Positions 53,763 through 60,351 of a stretch of 60,351 bases of DNA are shown here, in pieces (positions within the stretch are counted from its first letter, which is position 1; each line of letters starts with the position of its first letter). Source of the stretch: Bacillus pseudomycoides. GTDB taxonomy: Bacteria; Bacillota; Bacilli; Bacillales; Bacillaceae_G. Under the pieces are notes generated by a model that had not been told where the DNA came from, did not search any database, and was given only the letters and a program-made list of their open reading frames with translations. The DNA is taken from NCBI RefSeq assembly GCF_002551005.1, contig NZ_NVOY01000011.1:1-60351 (forward strand). The letters are read 5' to 3'. Made by a program: the position numbers and the translations under genes.

Positions 53763-54677
53763 ATGTTATGCATTCCTTCATCTTTCAAAGCAACTATCCA
53801 AGATGTTCACCGAGAACGAGGACAGAGATGGATTGAAAATCTTCCAAATACGATTCAAGAACTGGAAGATAAATTATCGTTACAATTCATTCAAACGTTC
53901 CCAAATCTTTCTTATAACTATGTTAGTTTAGCTCGAAAGGAAAGTGGACAAGAGGTTGTATTAAAACTCGGTGTACCATGCGAGGAATTGAACAATGGAA
54001 TCGAAGCGCTTCGTTATTTTCAAGGAGAAGGGGTGGTGACGCTACTTGATTCAGATGCTGACTATGGATTCTTGCTATTAGAATATATAAAACCAGGCAT
54101 ATCACTTACCCATATGGAAAATGAAGAAAAAGCAACAACTATAATAGGACAAACGATGAAAAAACTTTGGAAACCAGTTCCTATTCAATATACATTTCCT
54201 TCTATTGAAAAATGGGAAAATGGATTGCAAGGTTTACGAGTGCATTTTAATGGTGGTACAGGGCCTTTGCCAAAAGATCTTGTCGAAAAAGCAGAAGATT
54301 TCTTTCCGCAATTAATTAAAACAATTTCCAAACCGCTTTTGCTTCATGGTGATTTACATCATGATAACGTGTTATGTATGGGAGAGCAGCAGTGGCTTGC
54401 AATTGATCCAAAGGGAGTTATCGGCGAAGCAGAATATCAAACAATTGCGTATTTAAGAAATCACTTATTCAATAAAGTAAATCCAAAGAAGATATTGGCA
54501 AATCGCATACAACAATTGGCAGAGGAACTTCAACTCGACAAAGAAAGAATCATCGCGTGGGGATTATCTCACTGCATTCTGTCATCTTGGTGGTACTTAG
54601 AAAGTCATGAACGAGTACCTGAAGAAACAATTGCTTGTGCTCGTTGGTTTGATGAATTAAGGGGTAGTTTGAAATAA
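53763..54677 (+). CDS. Aminoglycoside/hydroxyurea phosphotransferase family kinase
   Basis: The protein has 304 residues. The catalytic loop is LLHGDLHHDNVL (about 193-204; Asp, Asn), and the metal motif is AIDPKGV (Asp). The N-lobe lysine is in VVLKLG. This is the APH(6)/hydroxyurea kinase group that includes streptomycin 6-kinases, but most members have unknown substrates. It starts 3 bases after the HD gene, suggesting cotranscription. Resistance function is not shown by sequence. Confidence 0.85.
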   Translation: MLCIPSSFKATIQDVHRERGQRWIENLPNTIQELEDKLSLQFIQTFPNLSYNYVSLARKESGQEVVLKLGVPCEELNNGIEALRYFQGEGVVTLLDSDADYGFLLLEYIKPGISLTHMENEEKATTIIGQTMKKLWKPVPIQYTFPSIEKWENGLQGLRVHFNGGTGPLPKDLVEKAEDFFPQLIKTISKPLLLHGDLHHDNVLCMGEQQWLAIDPKGVIGEAEYQTIAYLRNHLFNKVNPKKILANRIQQLAEELQLDKERIIAWGLSHCILSSWWYLESHERVPEETIACARWFDELRGSLK

Positions 54678-54700
54678 AAATGAAACTGGAGTGATTTTCC

Positions 54701-55264
54701 GTGTACCATGTTGAGATAAGGAGACCGCGCATTGAGGACATTGAAAAGATAAATCAATTTTTTATTACAACGATTAAAGATACGTTTGCTGGAGAAGGTT
54801 TATCGGAACTACTTGATGATATCGAAAATGAAATTGAAAATAAGAAAGAATATTTGAAATGTGACTTTGATAGCAATGGGAAAAATCGATATTTTTTAAT
54901 AGCGGCAGATACAAGTAGTAACAAAATTATCGGTACAATTGAATATGGCCCAGCTAGCGAACTGATTAACAGCTGCACAAATAAAGTAATAAAGGATTTA
55001 CCTGAGGTAGGAACGGTATTTGTACATCCAAATTACCAAAGGCGTGGTATAGGAAATTTACTTTTAAATGTATTGTTTCTTACTTTGTTAAGCAGAGGCA
55101 TTAAAGAATTTTGTTTAGATAGTGGATATAAAAATGCACAGAAGGTATGGGAGAAGAAATTTGGAGAACCTGATTATTTGCTGAAGGATTATTGGGGTGA
55201 TGGATTTGACCATATGATTTGGAAGAGATGTGTTCATGATATACCGATAATATTTAATAAATGA
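54701..55264 (+). CDS. GNAT-family N-acetyltransferase
   Basis: The protein has 187 residues. The acetyl-CoA loop is VHPNYQRRGIGNLLL (about 108-122, R/Q-x2-G-x-G/A). The rest follows the GNAT fold. It starts at GTG 54701 with CTGGAGTGAT before it. It follows the kinase gene by 23 bases. The substrate is unknown. Confidence 0.88.
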   Translation: MYHVEIRRPRIEDIEKINQFFITTIKDTFAGEGLSELLDDIENEIENKKEYLKCDFDSNGKNRYFLIAADTSSNKIIGTIEYGPASELINSCTNKVIKDLPEVGTVFVHPNYQRRGIGNLLLNVLFLTLLSRGIKEFCLDSGYKNAQKVWEKKFGEPDYLLKDYWGDGFDHMIWKRCVHDIPIIFNK

Positions 55265-55307
55265 GTAAGTTTTGTTTTGAGGTAGCAGCATGGCTATAAT
55301 TAACGTC

Positions 55308-55356
55308 AAATCCCCCTCACATAAACACTAACGCATTTTAAAGAGGGGGATTTCTT
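55308..55356. terminator. Bidirectional-looking terminator between the GNAT and PhzF genes
   Basis: AAATCCCCCTC and GAGGGGGATTT form the stem around a long loop; TTTC follows on plus, TTTGACG on minus. Confidence 0.65.
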
Positions 55357-55367
55357 TCGGAGCTATG

Positions 55368-56204
55368 CTAAATAAAGAACTTACCTTCAACTACTTTTTT
55401 ACCAGTACCACCTATAAAAAGTTCTATATCCTTTTCTTTTTTGGATATAAACAATTCTATTAAACAGGGCATTTGTACAATCGTACCTTGCTCAGCCCGA
55501 AGGTGAATAACTTGTTGGTCTTTATAATAATTTTGAGCAAGATATGCGCCAACAGCAGCGTTCCCCATTCCACAGGCAGGGTCTTCTATACCTTCTCTAG
55601 GACACAAATTTCTAGTGTGAAAATCAAAATCCTCTTCATAAGTTTCAAACGTAAATACTTGTACTTCTCGAACACCTAAATTCTCACACAACTCTTGCAA
55701 CAATTGAACATCACGTTTAACGGACATTAATGTTCTTAAAGAATTTACTGCTATTACTAAATATTTTACGCCCAAGTCAATCGTTTGAATTGGTAGATTG
55801 GAAGTAATGTCTGCTTCATGAATTCCTAAAGTATTGGTAATTATCTTATTGCTTATTAATGGTGTAAGGAATCTAGGTGAGCTTTGCTTCATTTTCACAA
55901 GTACTTGATTTCGAACGATTTCAATAACAACTTTACGTAGTCCATTTTGCGTTTCAATTTGATATGTATTTTGTTTATTAGGATCAATTTTTTTGGCGTT
56001 CACTAATGCGATACATGCTGCTATTGTTGGATGCCCAGCAAGCGATACCTCTTTATGAGGAGTAAAATAACGAAATAGATAATCTGCATTGGAAGAAGGG
56101 TAGACAAATACTGTCTCCACAAGATTCATCTGCTTAGCGATGTTTTGTAAAGTATGATTTTCTAAACCATTTGGATCGCAAAAAACAGCAGCGGGATTTC
56201 CAAT
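55368..56204 (-). CDS. PhzF-family isomerase, lacking a normal start codon
   Basis: The frame begins at ATT 56202-56204 and is open for 278 codons. It carries the family sequence IGNPAAVFCDP, then NIAKQMNLVETVFV (catalytic Glu), RYFTPHKEVSLAGHP, NGLRKVVI, and the C-terminal LCPREGIEDPACGMGNAAVGAYL. PhzF proteins are isomerases with unknown natural substrates outside phenazine genes. A TAA stands directly before the ATT. GGAGGTG lies 9 bases upstream of ATT, a spacing that would suit an ATT start; otherwise only ATG 56129 remains, which cuts the conserved GNPAAV site. About 12 residues of a normal N-terminus are missing. Confidence 0.7.
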   Translation of the reverse strand: MGNPAAVFCDPNGLENHTLQNIAKQMNLVETVFVYPSSNADYLFRYFTPHKEVSLAGHPTIAACIALVNAKKIDPNKQNTYQIETQNGLRKVVIEIVRNQVLVKMKQSSPRFLTPLISNKIITNTLGIHEADITSNLPIQTIDLGVKYLVIAVNSLRTLMSVKRDVQLLQELCENLGVREVQVFTFETYEEDFDFHTRNLCPREGIEDPACGMGNAAVGAYLAQNYYKDQQVIHLRAEQGTIVQMPCLIELFISKKEKDIELFIGGTGKKVVEGKFFI

Positions 56205-56223
56205 TTAATTCAACACCTCCAAT

Positions 56224-56245
56224 AATTAGTGTAAATACACTAATT
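56224..56245. promoter_or_regulatory. Candidate operator: 22-bp palindrome upstream of phzF-like gene
   Basis: AATTAGTGTA and TACACTAATT flank a 2-base spacer, just before the GGAGGTG site on the minus strand. It resembles operators of HxlR or MarR-type repressors. No regulator gene is adjacent. Confidence 0.5.
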
Positions 56246-56484
56246 TTAATATAAACCAATTTCTAATTTGATGGTCTTTTTTTTTTGCGAAGTAGGTCAT
56301 GTTGAAACGGAAAAAGAAGGTTATTGATTACAAAAAGCGAAGTAAATGATTGTGTATATCATTAGTCTCTATGAAAAACGAGATACACATAAAGTGAAAA
56401 AGTTACATTATGATATTAAAAAATACATAATTATATTATTGTTAACTATATTTAAGAAAAAATAGTAGGAAAGGATATCGATCT

Positions 56485-57189
56485 ATGAAGCGGATTGCTA
56501 TTGTGGCTGCATGGGAGCCAGAGCTTACATATTTACATAAATATTACCCAAGCTATAAGAAAGAAAAACGAGCAGCTTGGGAATTTCATTTTCATAACTT
56601 GAACGGCATTGAATTGATTTCTGTCATAACTGGAGTCGGAAAAGTACAATGTGCAAGTTGTGTTCAGCTTCTTATTAGTGAATTTCAACCAGAGCAGCTA
56701 TTTATGACAGGAATTTGCGGCAGTTTATCAAACAAGGTGAAAAACGGTGATATTATTGTCGCCACTAAAGTTATGCAACATGATGTTGCAGGTGCAGGAA
56801 CGGGAACGGATCCGTTTGATTTATATACAGGAAGAGCAGCAAGTATTCATCCTTCAAAACAGTTGATTAAAGAGATGAAAAAGTTGCAATTCGTTTATCC
56901 TTCTCATTATGGTACTGTTGTTTCAGGGGACCAACGAATTCGTAGTTCAGAAACGAGAGAATTACTTCAGACAGTATACGGAGCGCTTGCAGTAGATCAA
57001 GAAATTGCGGCATTTTATTACGTTTGTTATGTGAATGACAAACCATTTCTTTGTTTAAAAGCTGCTTCAGATCAAGCGAATGATAAAACAGTCGAAGCAC
57101 AAAGAGTGTTTAAAATGTTAGCTTGTGAGAAAGCATGCGAATATATGGTTGCATTTTTACTGCGGGCCTCAAAAGAAATGAAAGTGTAG
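56485..57189 (+). CDS. Nucleosidase of the MTA/SAH nucleosidase family (PNP/UDP superfamily)
   Basis: The protein has 234 residues. The fold motifs are IAIVAAWEPEL, VITGVGKVQCA, GICGSLSN and the catalytic Glu in AVDQEIAAFYY, with Asp in KAASDQAND. MTA/SAH nucleosidase removes adenine from methylthioadenosine. The Cys in TGVGKVQCAS and the loop sequence differ from the usual enzyme, so this may be a paralogue with another nucleoside substrate. GGAAAGGAT precedes ATG 56485. Confidence 0.8.
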   Translation: MKRIAIVAAWEPELTYLHKYYPSYKKEKRAAWEFHFHNLNGIELISVITGVGKVQCASCVQLLISEFQPEQLFMTGICGSLSNKVKNGDIIVATKVMQHDVAGAGTGTDPFDLYTGRAASIHPSKQLIKEMKKLQFVYPSHYGTVVSGDQRIRSSETRELLQTVYGALAVDQEIAAFYYVCYVNDKPFLCLKAASDQANDKTVEAQRVFKMLACEKACEYMVAFLLRASKEMKV

Positions 57190-57258
57190 AGATTTCACTT
57201 CCGGTATTCTAACGGTTTGTTAATAGCTTTTTTAGAAAAGACATTTTAGGTGATGAAG

Positions 57259-57657
57259 ATGAAAAACGGTATAAAAACAGCTGGTATAATTGTAATTTTT
57301 GTAATGATCTTTATGGTTGCTTTAATGTGGAAAGTAAATACAAGTAATGAATTAAAAAAATCTACAACGAAAACAGATAATAATGCGGTTTCTAATAGAA
57401 TAGATGGCTATATTTTACTAAAGGGAGATACTGTGTTTTTCATTGAAGAGAAACATATAAAAGATGATTACGATAGAAAAAACTTAGAAGAGAGATTAAA
57501 AAGAAGAATACCTGCTGACGCTATTTTACACTTTAATAATCTAAATATAGAAAAGGAATTACAAACAGGTGACAAAGTTAGAATAGAATGTAGTGAAATA
57601 CTTGAATCTTATCCTGCGAAGATACAGGTTACAAGGCTGGAAAAAATTCAGGATTAA
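57259..57657 (+). CDS. Membrane-anchored DUF3221-like protein
   Basis: The protein has 132 residues. A single membrane anchor (about 4-24) is followed by DGYILLKGDTVFFIEEKHI, typical of DUF3221, and a small OB-like domain (TGDKVRIECSEI, PAKIQVTRLE). The function is unknown. ATG 57259 was chosen since AGGTGAT lies just before it; ATG 57253 is inside that site. Confidence 0.75.
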   Translation: MKNGIKTAGIIVIFVMIFMVALMWKVNTSNELKKSTTKTDNNAVSNRIDGYILLKGDTVFFIEEKHIKDDYDRKNLEERLKRRIPADAILHFNNLNIEKELQTGDKVRIECSEILESYPAKIQVTRLEKIQD

Positions 57658-57738
57658 AAGTGTGAAATGTTTTACTCAATATTTGAGAATGTAGATGTAG
57701 CTTTGAAATAAAGTTGATAAAACGGTTTACTTAGTAAA

Positions 57739-58338
57739 ATGGAGGAGTGTATTGCGGCTAAGAGTTTATCAGAAATGTCACTTGAAGAATTGTGGGGACT
57801 GTTTCCAATAATATTGAAAGAACATAATCCAATATGGAAAGATTGGTATTTACAAGAAGAAAAACTACTTAACAATATAATCGGTAATCAATATATTGAA
57901 CGAATACATCACATAGGAAGTACTTCTGTTAACGGATTATTAGCAAAACCAACGATTGATATATTGCTTGAAATAACTAAGGATTGTAATTTGAAACTTT
58001 TAATGAATGCACTAGAAAAAAACGGATATATCTTAGAAAAGCAACCACAAAAACCAGCGCCTCATATGATGTTTATGAAAGGTTATACAGAGAGAGGATT
58101 TGCTGAAAAAGTATTTCATCTTCATGTTAGGTATATAGGGAATTGGAATGAATTATATTTTAGAGATTTTTTACAACTATATAAAGATGTTGCCAAAGAA
58201 TATGGTAACTTGAAAATGAGCTTAATAGATAAATATGAACATGACAGAGACGGATATACAGAAGCAAAAACAGAATTTGTTAACAAATATACTAAAATTG
58301 CAAAAATGGAATTTGAAAATAAATACAATCAGAACTAA
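57739..58338 (+). CDS. GrpB-family protein (UPF0157, nucleotidyltransferase-like)
   Basis: The protein has up to 199 residues. The family motif is IHHIGSTSVNGLLAKPTIDIL (positions about 55-75), with the acid pair typical of nucleotidyltransferase folds, then VFHLHVRYIGN. The start is uncertain: ATG 57739 has no ribosome site and contains GGAGG, which would suit an ATT at 57751 or a later codon. Function unknown; some relatives are kinase/dephospho-CoA-fused. Confidence 0.8.
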   Translation: MEECIAAKSLSEMSLEELWGLFPIILKEHNPIWKDWYLQEEKLLNNIIGNQYIERIHHIGSTSVNGLLAKPTIDILLEITKDCNLKLLMNALEKNGYILEKQPQKPAPHMMFMKGYTERGFAEKVFHLHVRYIGNWNELYFRDFLQLYKDVAKEYGNLKMSLIDKYEHDRDGYTEAKTEFVNKYTKIAKMEFENKYNQN

Positions 58339-58442
58339 TGTTGTGAGGTGTTTTTGCTCAAATTTTATTCCAAAGTTACTGTTTTTTTCGTAGAATATGG
58401 ATGAAAACTCAGTTATTAATTAAAAGAAAGAATGAGGAATAT

Positions 58443-58958
58443 ATGCAACTTATCCAATGTACAAAAAAATTAGCTGATGAAATGAAAATAAAAGTTCAAA
58501 AAGTAGATGCTGCTGATTTCGATCCGCTATATTGTTGGCATGCACATCTTTTTAAGATTGGCCGAAAAAAATGTGTAATGATTATGAATAACGCTACAAG
58601 ATATCACTTTGTTATTTACGGGGTATTAAAGAAAGACTTGCAAAACTTAGATCTTGTATTTAAGAAGAATTTAATAACAAATTTATTACTAGACGGCGTT
58701 GATTCTGAAATAATTGAACGATACTTAAATCAGGATTCAATTGTGCAATATGCGGCGACAAATAATCGTAGTATTCTTTCACAAATAAATGAGTCCATTT
58801 TTACTGTAGATCATCATTTTTATTATGAGTTAGTGGAAATGAAGCAGGAATTTATAGATATTGCAGAGATGAATCAATATCTTAATCGTCTTATTATGCT
58901 GAAGTTACCGAAGTATCCAGTTGAAATGATGAGGGAGGTACTTTTAGAGATAAAGTGA
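58443..58958 (+). CDS. DUF6933-like hypothetical protein
   Basis: The protein has 171 residues. It begins QLIQCTKKLADEM, has CWHAHLFKIGRKKCVMIMNNATRYHFVIY (positions about 33-61; only the WHAHLF and RKKC-M-MNNATRY parts are diagnostic) and a helical C-terminus. From memory this agrees with the DUF6933 family. The function is unknown. ATG 58443 is preferred because GAGGAA lies 5 bases before it; ATG 58401 has none. Confidence 0.65.
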   Translation: MQLIQCTKKLADEMKIKVQKVDAADFDPLYCWHAHLFKIGRKKCVMIMNNATRYHFVIYGVLKKDLQNLDLVFKKNLITNLLLDGVDSEIIERYLNQDSIVQYAATNNRSILSQINESIFTVDHHFYYELVEMKQEFIDIAEMNQYLNRLIMLKLPKYPVEMMREVLLEIK

Positions 58959-59169
58959 TAGTAGTTATCCAATAAAGTTAAAATAGTGAATAGAGGAAGA
59001 GACATATAGAGAATTATCCATTGTAATAATTGGTTATTTTTACAAAGCAGTTAGATCTTTCTTAACCGGAATCTATTATTTGAATCTTTTTAAAAATAAC
59101 ACTTTAGTCTATTTGAAATGAAATGCATTATAATGGATAAGAAAGATTCTAGGTAAAGAGGTTATGGAA

Positions 59170-60084
59170 ATGGATAAAGTATACAACGGTTTATTGAATA
59201 TATTAAATGATAATAAAGTTAAAAAAGATGAACCATTAAAACGATACACTTTCACTAAAACAGGTGGAAATGCAGATTATTTTGTTTTACCTACTACGTA
59301 TCAAGAAGTACAAGATGTAATAAAATATGCAAATCAAAATAATATCGAATTTACTATTTTAGGTAATGGTTCAAATATAATTATTAGGGATGGCGGCATA
59401 AGAGGAATTGTTCTGAATTTAACCAAGTTAACTGATATTTTATTAAAAGATAATAAGGTCATTGTTCAAAGCGGAGCAACTATTATTGATACTTCTAAAT
59501 TTGCACTTGAAAATCATCTAACTGGATTAGAATTTGCTTGTGGCATTCCAGGAACAGTTGGCGGAGCAGTATACATGAATGCAGGAGCATATGGTGGCGA
59601 AGTATCAAATGTAATTGAAAGTGTGTTAGTTTTAACTAGAGATGGCGAAATTCTTAATTTAAATAAAGATGATTTACAATTAGAATACAGAAACAGTTCC
59701 ATTTCTAGAAAAGGACATCTTGTGTTAGAAGCCACATTTGCTTTACAAGAAGGAGATTACAATAAAATCAAAGAACAAATGGATGAATTGACATTTTTAC
59801 GTGAATCAAAACAACCATTAGAATATCCTTCTTGTGGAAGTGTTTTTAAACGTCCTCCAGGTATGTTTGCTGGTAAGTTAATTCAAGATAGCGGGTTGCA
59901 GGGCAAACAAATAGGTGGTGTCCAAGTATCTACTAAGCATGCTGGATTTATGGTGAATGTAGGTGAAGGTACAGCGAGTGACTATGTAAAACTTATCAGA
60001 TATGTGCAAGAAACGGTGAAATCTAAATTTAACGTAGAATTAGAAACAGAAGTAAAGATAATTGGAGAAGAATTAAAGTCTTAA
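59170..60084 (+). CDS. murB: UDP-N-acetylenolpyruvoylglucosamine reductase
   Basis: The protein has 304 residues. FAD-binding motifs are [10 protein letters not shown] and [32 protein letters not shown] is the pyrophosphate loop, and [13 protein letters not shown] holds the proton donor Ser. The C-terminus [17 protein letters not shown] completes a type II MurB. It makes UDP-MurNAc for peptidoglycan. ATG 59170 is preferred, with AGAGG 8 bases before it; ATG 59164 is too near. B. cereus group genomes can carry two murB copies. Confidence 0.92.
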   Translation: MDKVYNGLLNILNDNKVKKDEPLKRYTFTKTGGNADYFVLPTTYQEVQDVIKYANQNNIEFTILGNGSNIIIRDGGIRGIVLNLTKLTDILLKDNKVIVQSGATIIDTSKFALENHLTGLEFACGIPGTVGGAVYMNAGAYGGEVSNVIESVLVLTRDGEILNLNKDDLQLEYRNSSISRKGHLVLEATFALQEGDYNKIKEQMDELTFLRESKQPLEYPSCGSVFKRPPGMFAGKLIQDSGLQGKQIGGVQVSTKHAGFMVNVGEGTASDYVKLIRYVQETVKSKFNVELETEVKIIGEELKS

Positions 60085-60222
60085 TAGTAAGAACCACTTG
60101 AGATATTAGTGTTAATGCGTGAAATATACAAAAAGGCTAGTTATATACTAAAAAAGTACGTAAGAAGTTTGAACAAAATGGACAGTTTTAATTGGGATAA
60201 CTAGCTACAGAGGAGCAAGAAG

Positions 60223-60250
60223 AGAGATATGAATGTATATCTCTTTTCTT
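60223..60250 (+). terminator. Terminator after murB
   Basis: AGAGATAT and ATATCTCT with a 6-base loop are followed by TTTCTTT. Confidence 0.65.
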
Positions 60251-60265
60251 TATATACAATAGATC

Positions 60266-60351
60266 ATTTATCCCGCTATTCGTGGGCAGTAATACTCACA
60301 CCTCAAAATTCGGCGAAAGCAAAGAAGTTAAGCGGGAGATAAACTGCCCGT
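60266..60351. repeat. Start of a B. cereus group dispersed repeat (bcr-like), cut by the window end
   Basis: From TTTATCCCGCTATT to the end the sequence is GC-richer and self-complementary: ATCCCGCT / AGCGGGAGAT and TGGGCAGT / ACTGCCCGT. AAAATTCGGCGAAAGC and AAGAAGTTAAGCGGGAG recall the bcr repeats of the B. cereus group. Identification is from memory. Confidence 0.6.

Noticed and set aside
53763-54677. Calling the phosphotransferase a streptomycin resistance gene
   Set aside because: The motifs show only the APH(6)/hydroxyurea kinase group; most members have other or unknown substrates.
1-60351. CRISPR array, tRNA or rRNA genes
   Set aside because: No spaced direct repeats, cloverleaf sequences or rRNA stretches were seen.

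Overview
The window looks like chromosomal DNA of a Bacillus cereus group bacterium. It is AT-rich, uses strong GGAGG-type ribosome binding sites and frequent TTG/GTG starts, and carries two SspH-type spore protein genes and a YuzL-like small spore-former protein. It also has a yngJ-yngE-type leucine/branched-acid degradation operon, a Bce-type peptide-exporter module and many single-copy accessory enzymes (GNAT, NUDIX, APH, PhzF, GrpB, DUF3221). No rRNA, tRNA or CRISPR array was seen. These identifications come from reading motifs, not from database searches.

Layout. 1-1.2 kb: decayed IS607-type element (tnpB with two in-frame stops and the tail of a serine recombinase tnpA). 1.4-3.6 kb: Excalibur-domain membrane protein and a short RelA/SpoT-type protein with an intact hydrolase site and a degenerate synthetase site. 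3.7-10.1 kb: O-methyltransferase, TelA and its membrane partner, metallo-beta-lactamase-fold hydrolase, SAM methyltransferase plus 2H phosphoesterase. 10.7-15.7 kb: MutS2 paralogue without Smr domain, DEAD-box helicase, frameshifted DUF3888-like gene, gpmA. 16.4-19.1 kb: HD-domain gene with an amber codon, pepD. 19.3-24.3 kb: ABC transporter (BceAB-like) followed by a multi-pass DesK-type kinase and a NarL-type regulator. 24.8-29.4 kb: a run of broken genes (SDR, MFS, TetR/SDR mosaic) among a few intact ones (DinB, YuzL-like, GtrA). 29.4-33.3 kb: zinc-ribbon mini-protein, ABC-2 exporter operon with its own TetR and operator, DUF523-DUF1722 protein. 33.5-41.7 kb: acyl-CoA dehydrogenase, biotin carboxylase, biotin carrier, HMG-CoA lyase, enoyl-CoA hydratase, carboxyltransferase and an Acs-type ligase. 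Together these would take isovaleryl-CoA to acetyl-CoA plus acetoacetate. 42-45 kb: a second TnpB-like element with two in-frame stops and a recognisable right end, abutting the tail of a permease gene. 45-60 kb: sspH pair, M1 peptidase, small accessory enzymes, PAP2 phosphatase, PhzF, nucleosidase, murB, and the start of a dispersed repeat at the very end.

Most striking features. (1) At least seven genes are intact except for one or two in-frame TAA or TAG codons, several fitting Gln codon to stop changes. (2) Both TnpB-like genes carry a TAA at nearly the same domain boundary. (3) The second sspH has lost its stop and reads through its own terminator. (4) The Bce-type transporter is paired with a DesK/NarL-type two-component system instead of the usual Bce pair. 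I did not find a clearly new multigene defence or biosynthetic system. The best candidates for new biology are the transporter/two-component module, the hydrolase-only RSH protein, and the TnpB/right-end-RNA remnant with an unusual third RuvC motif.
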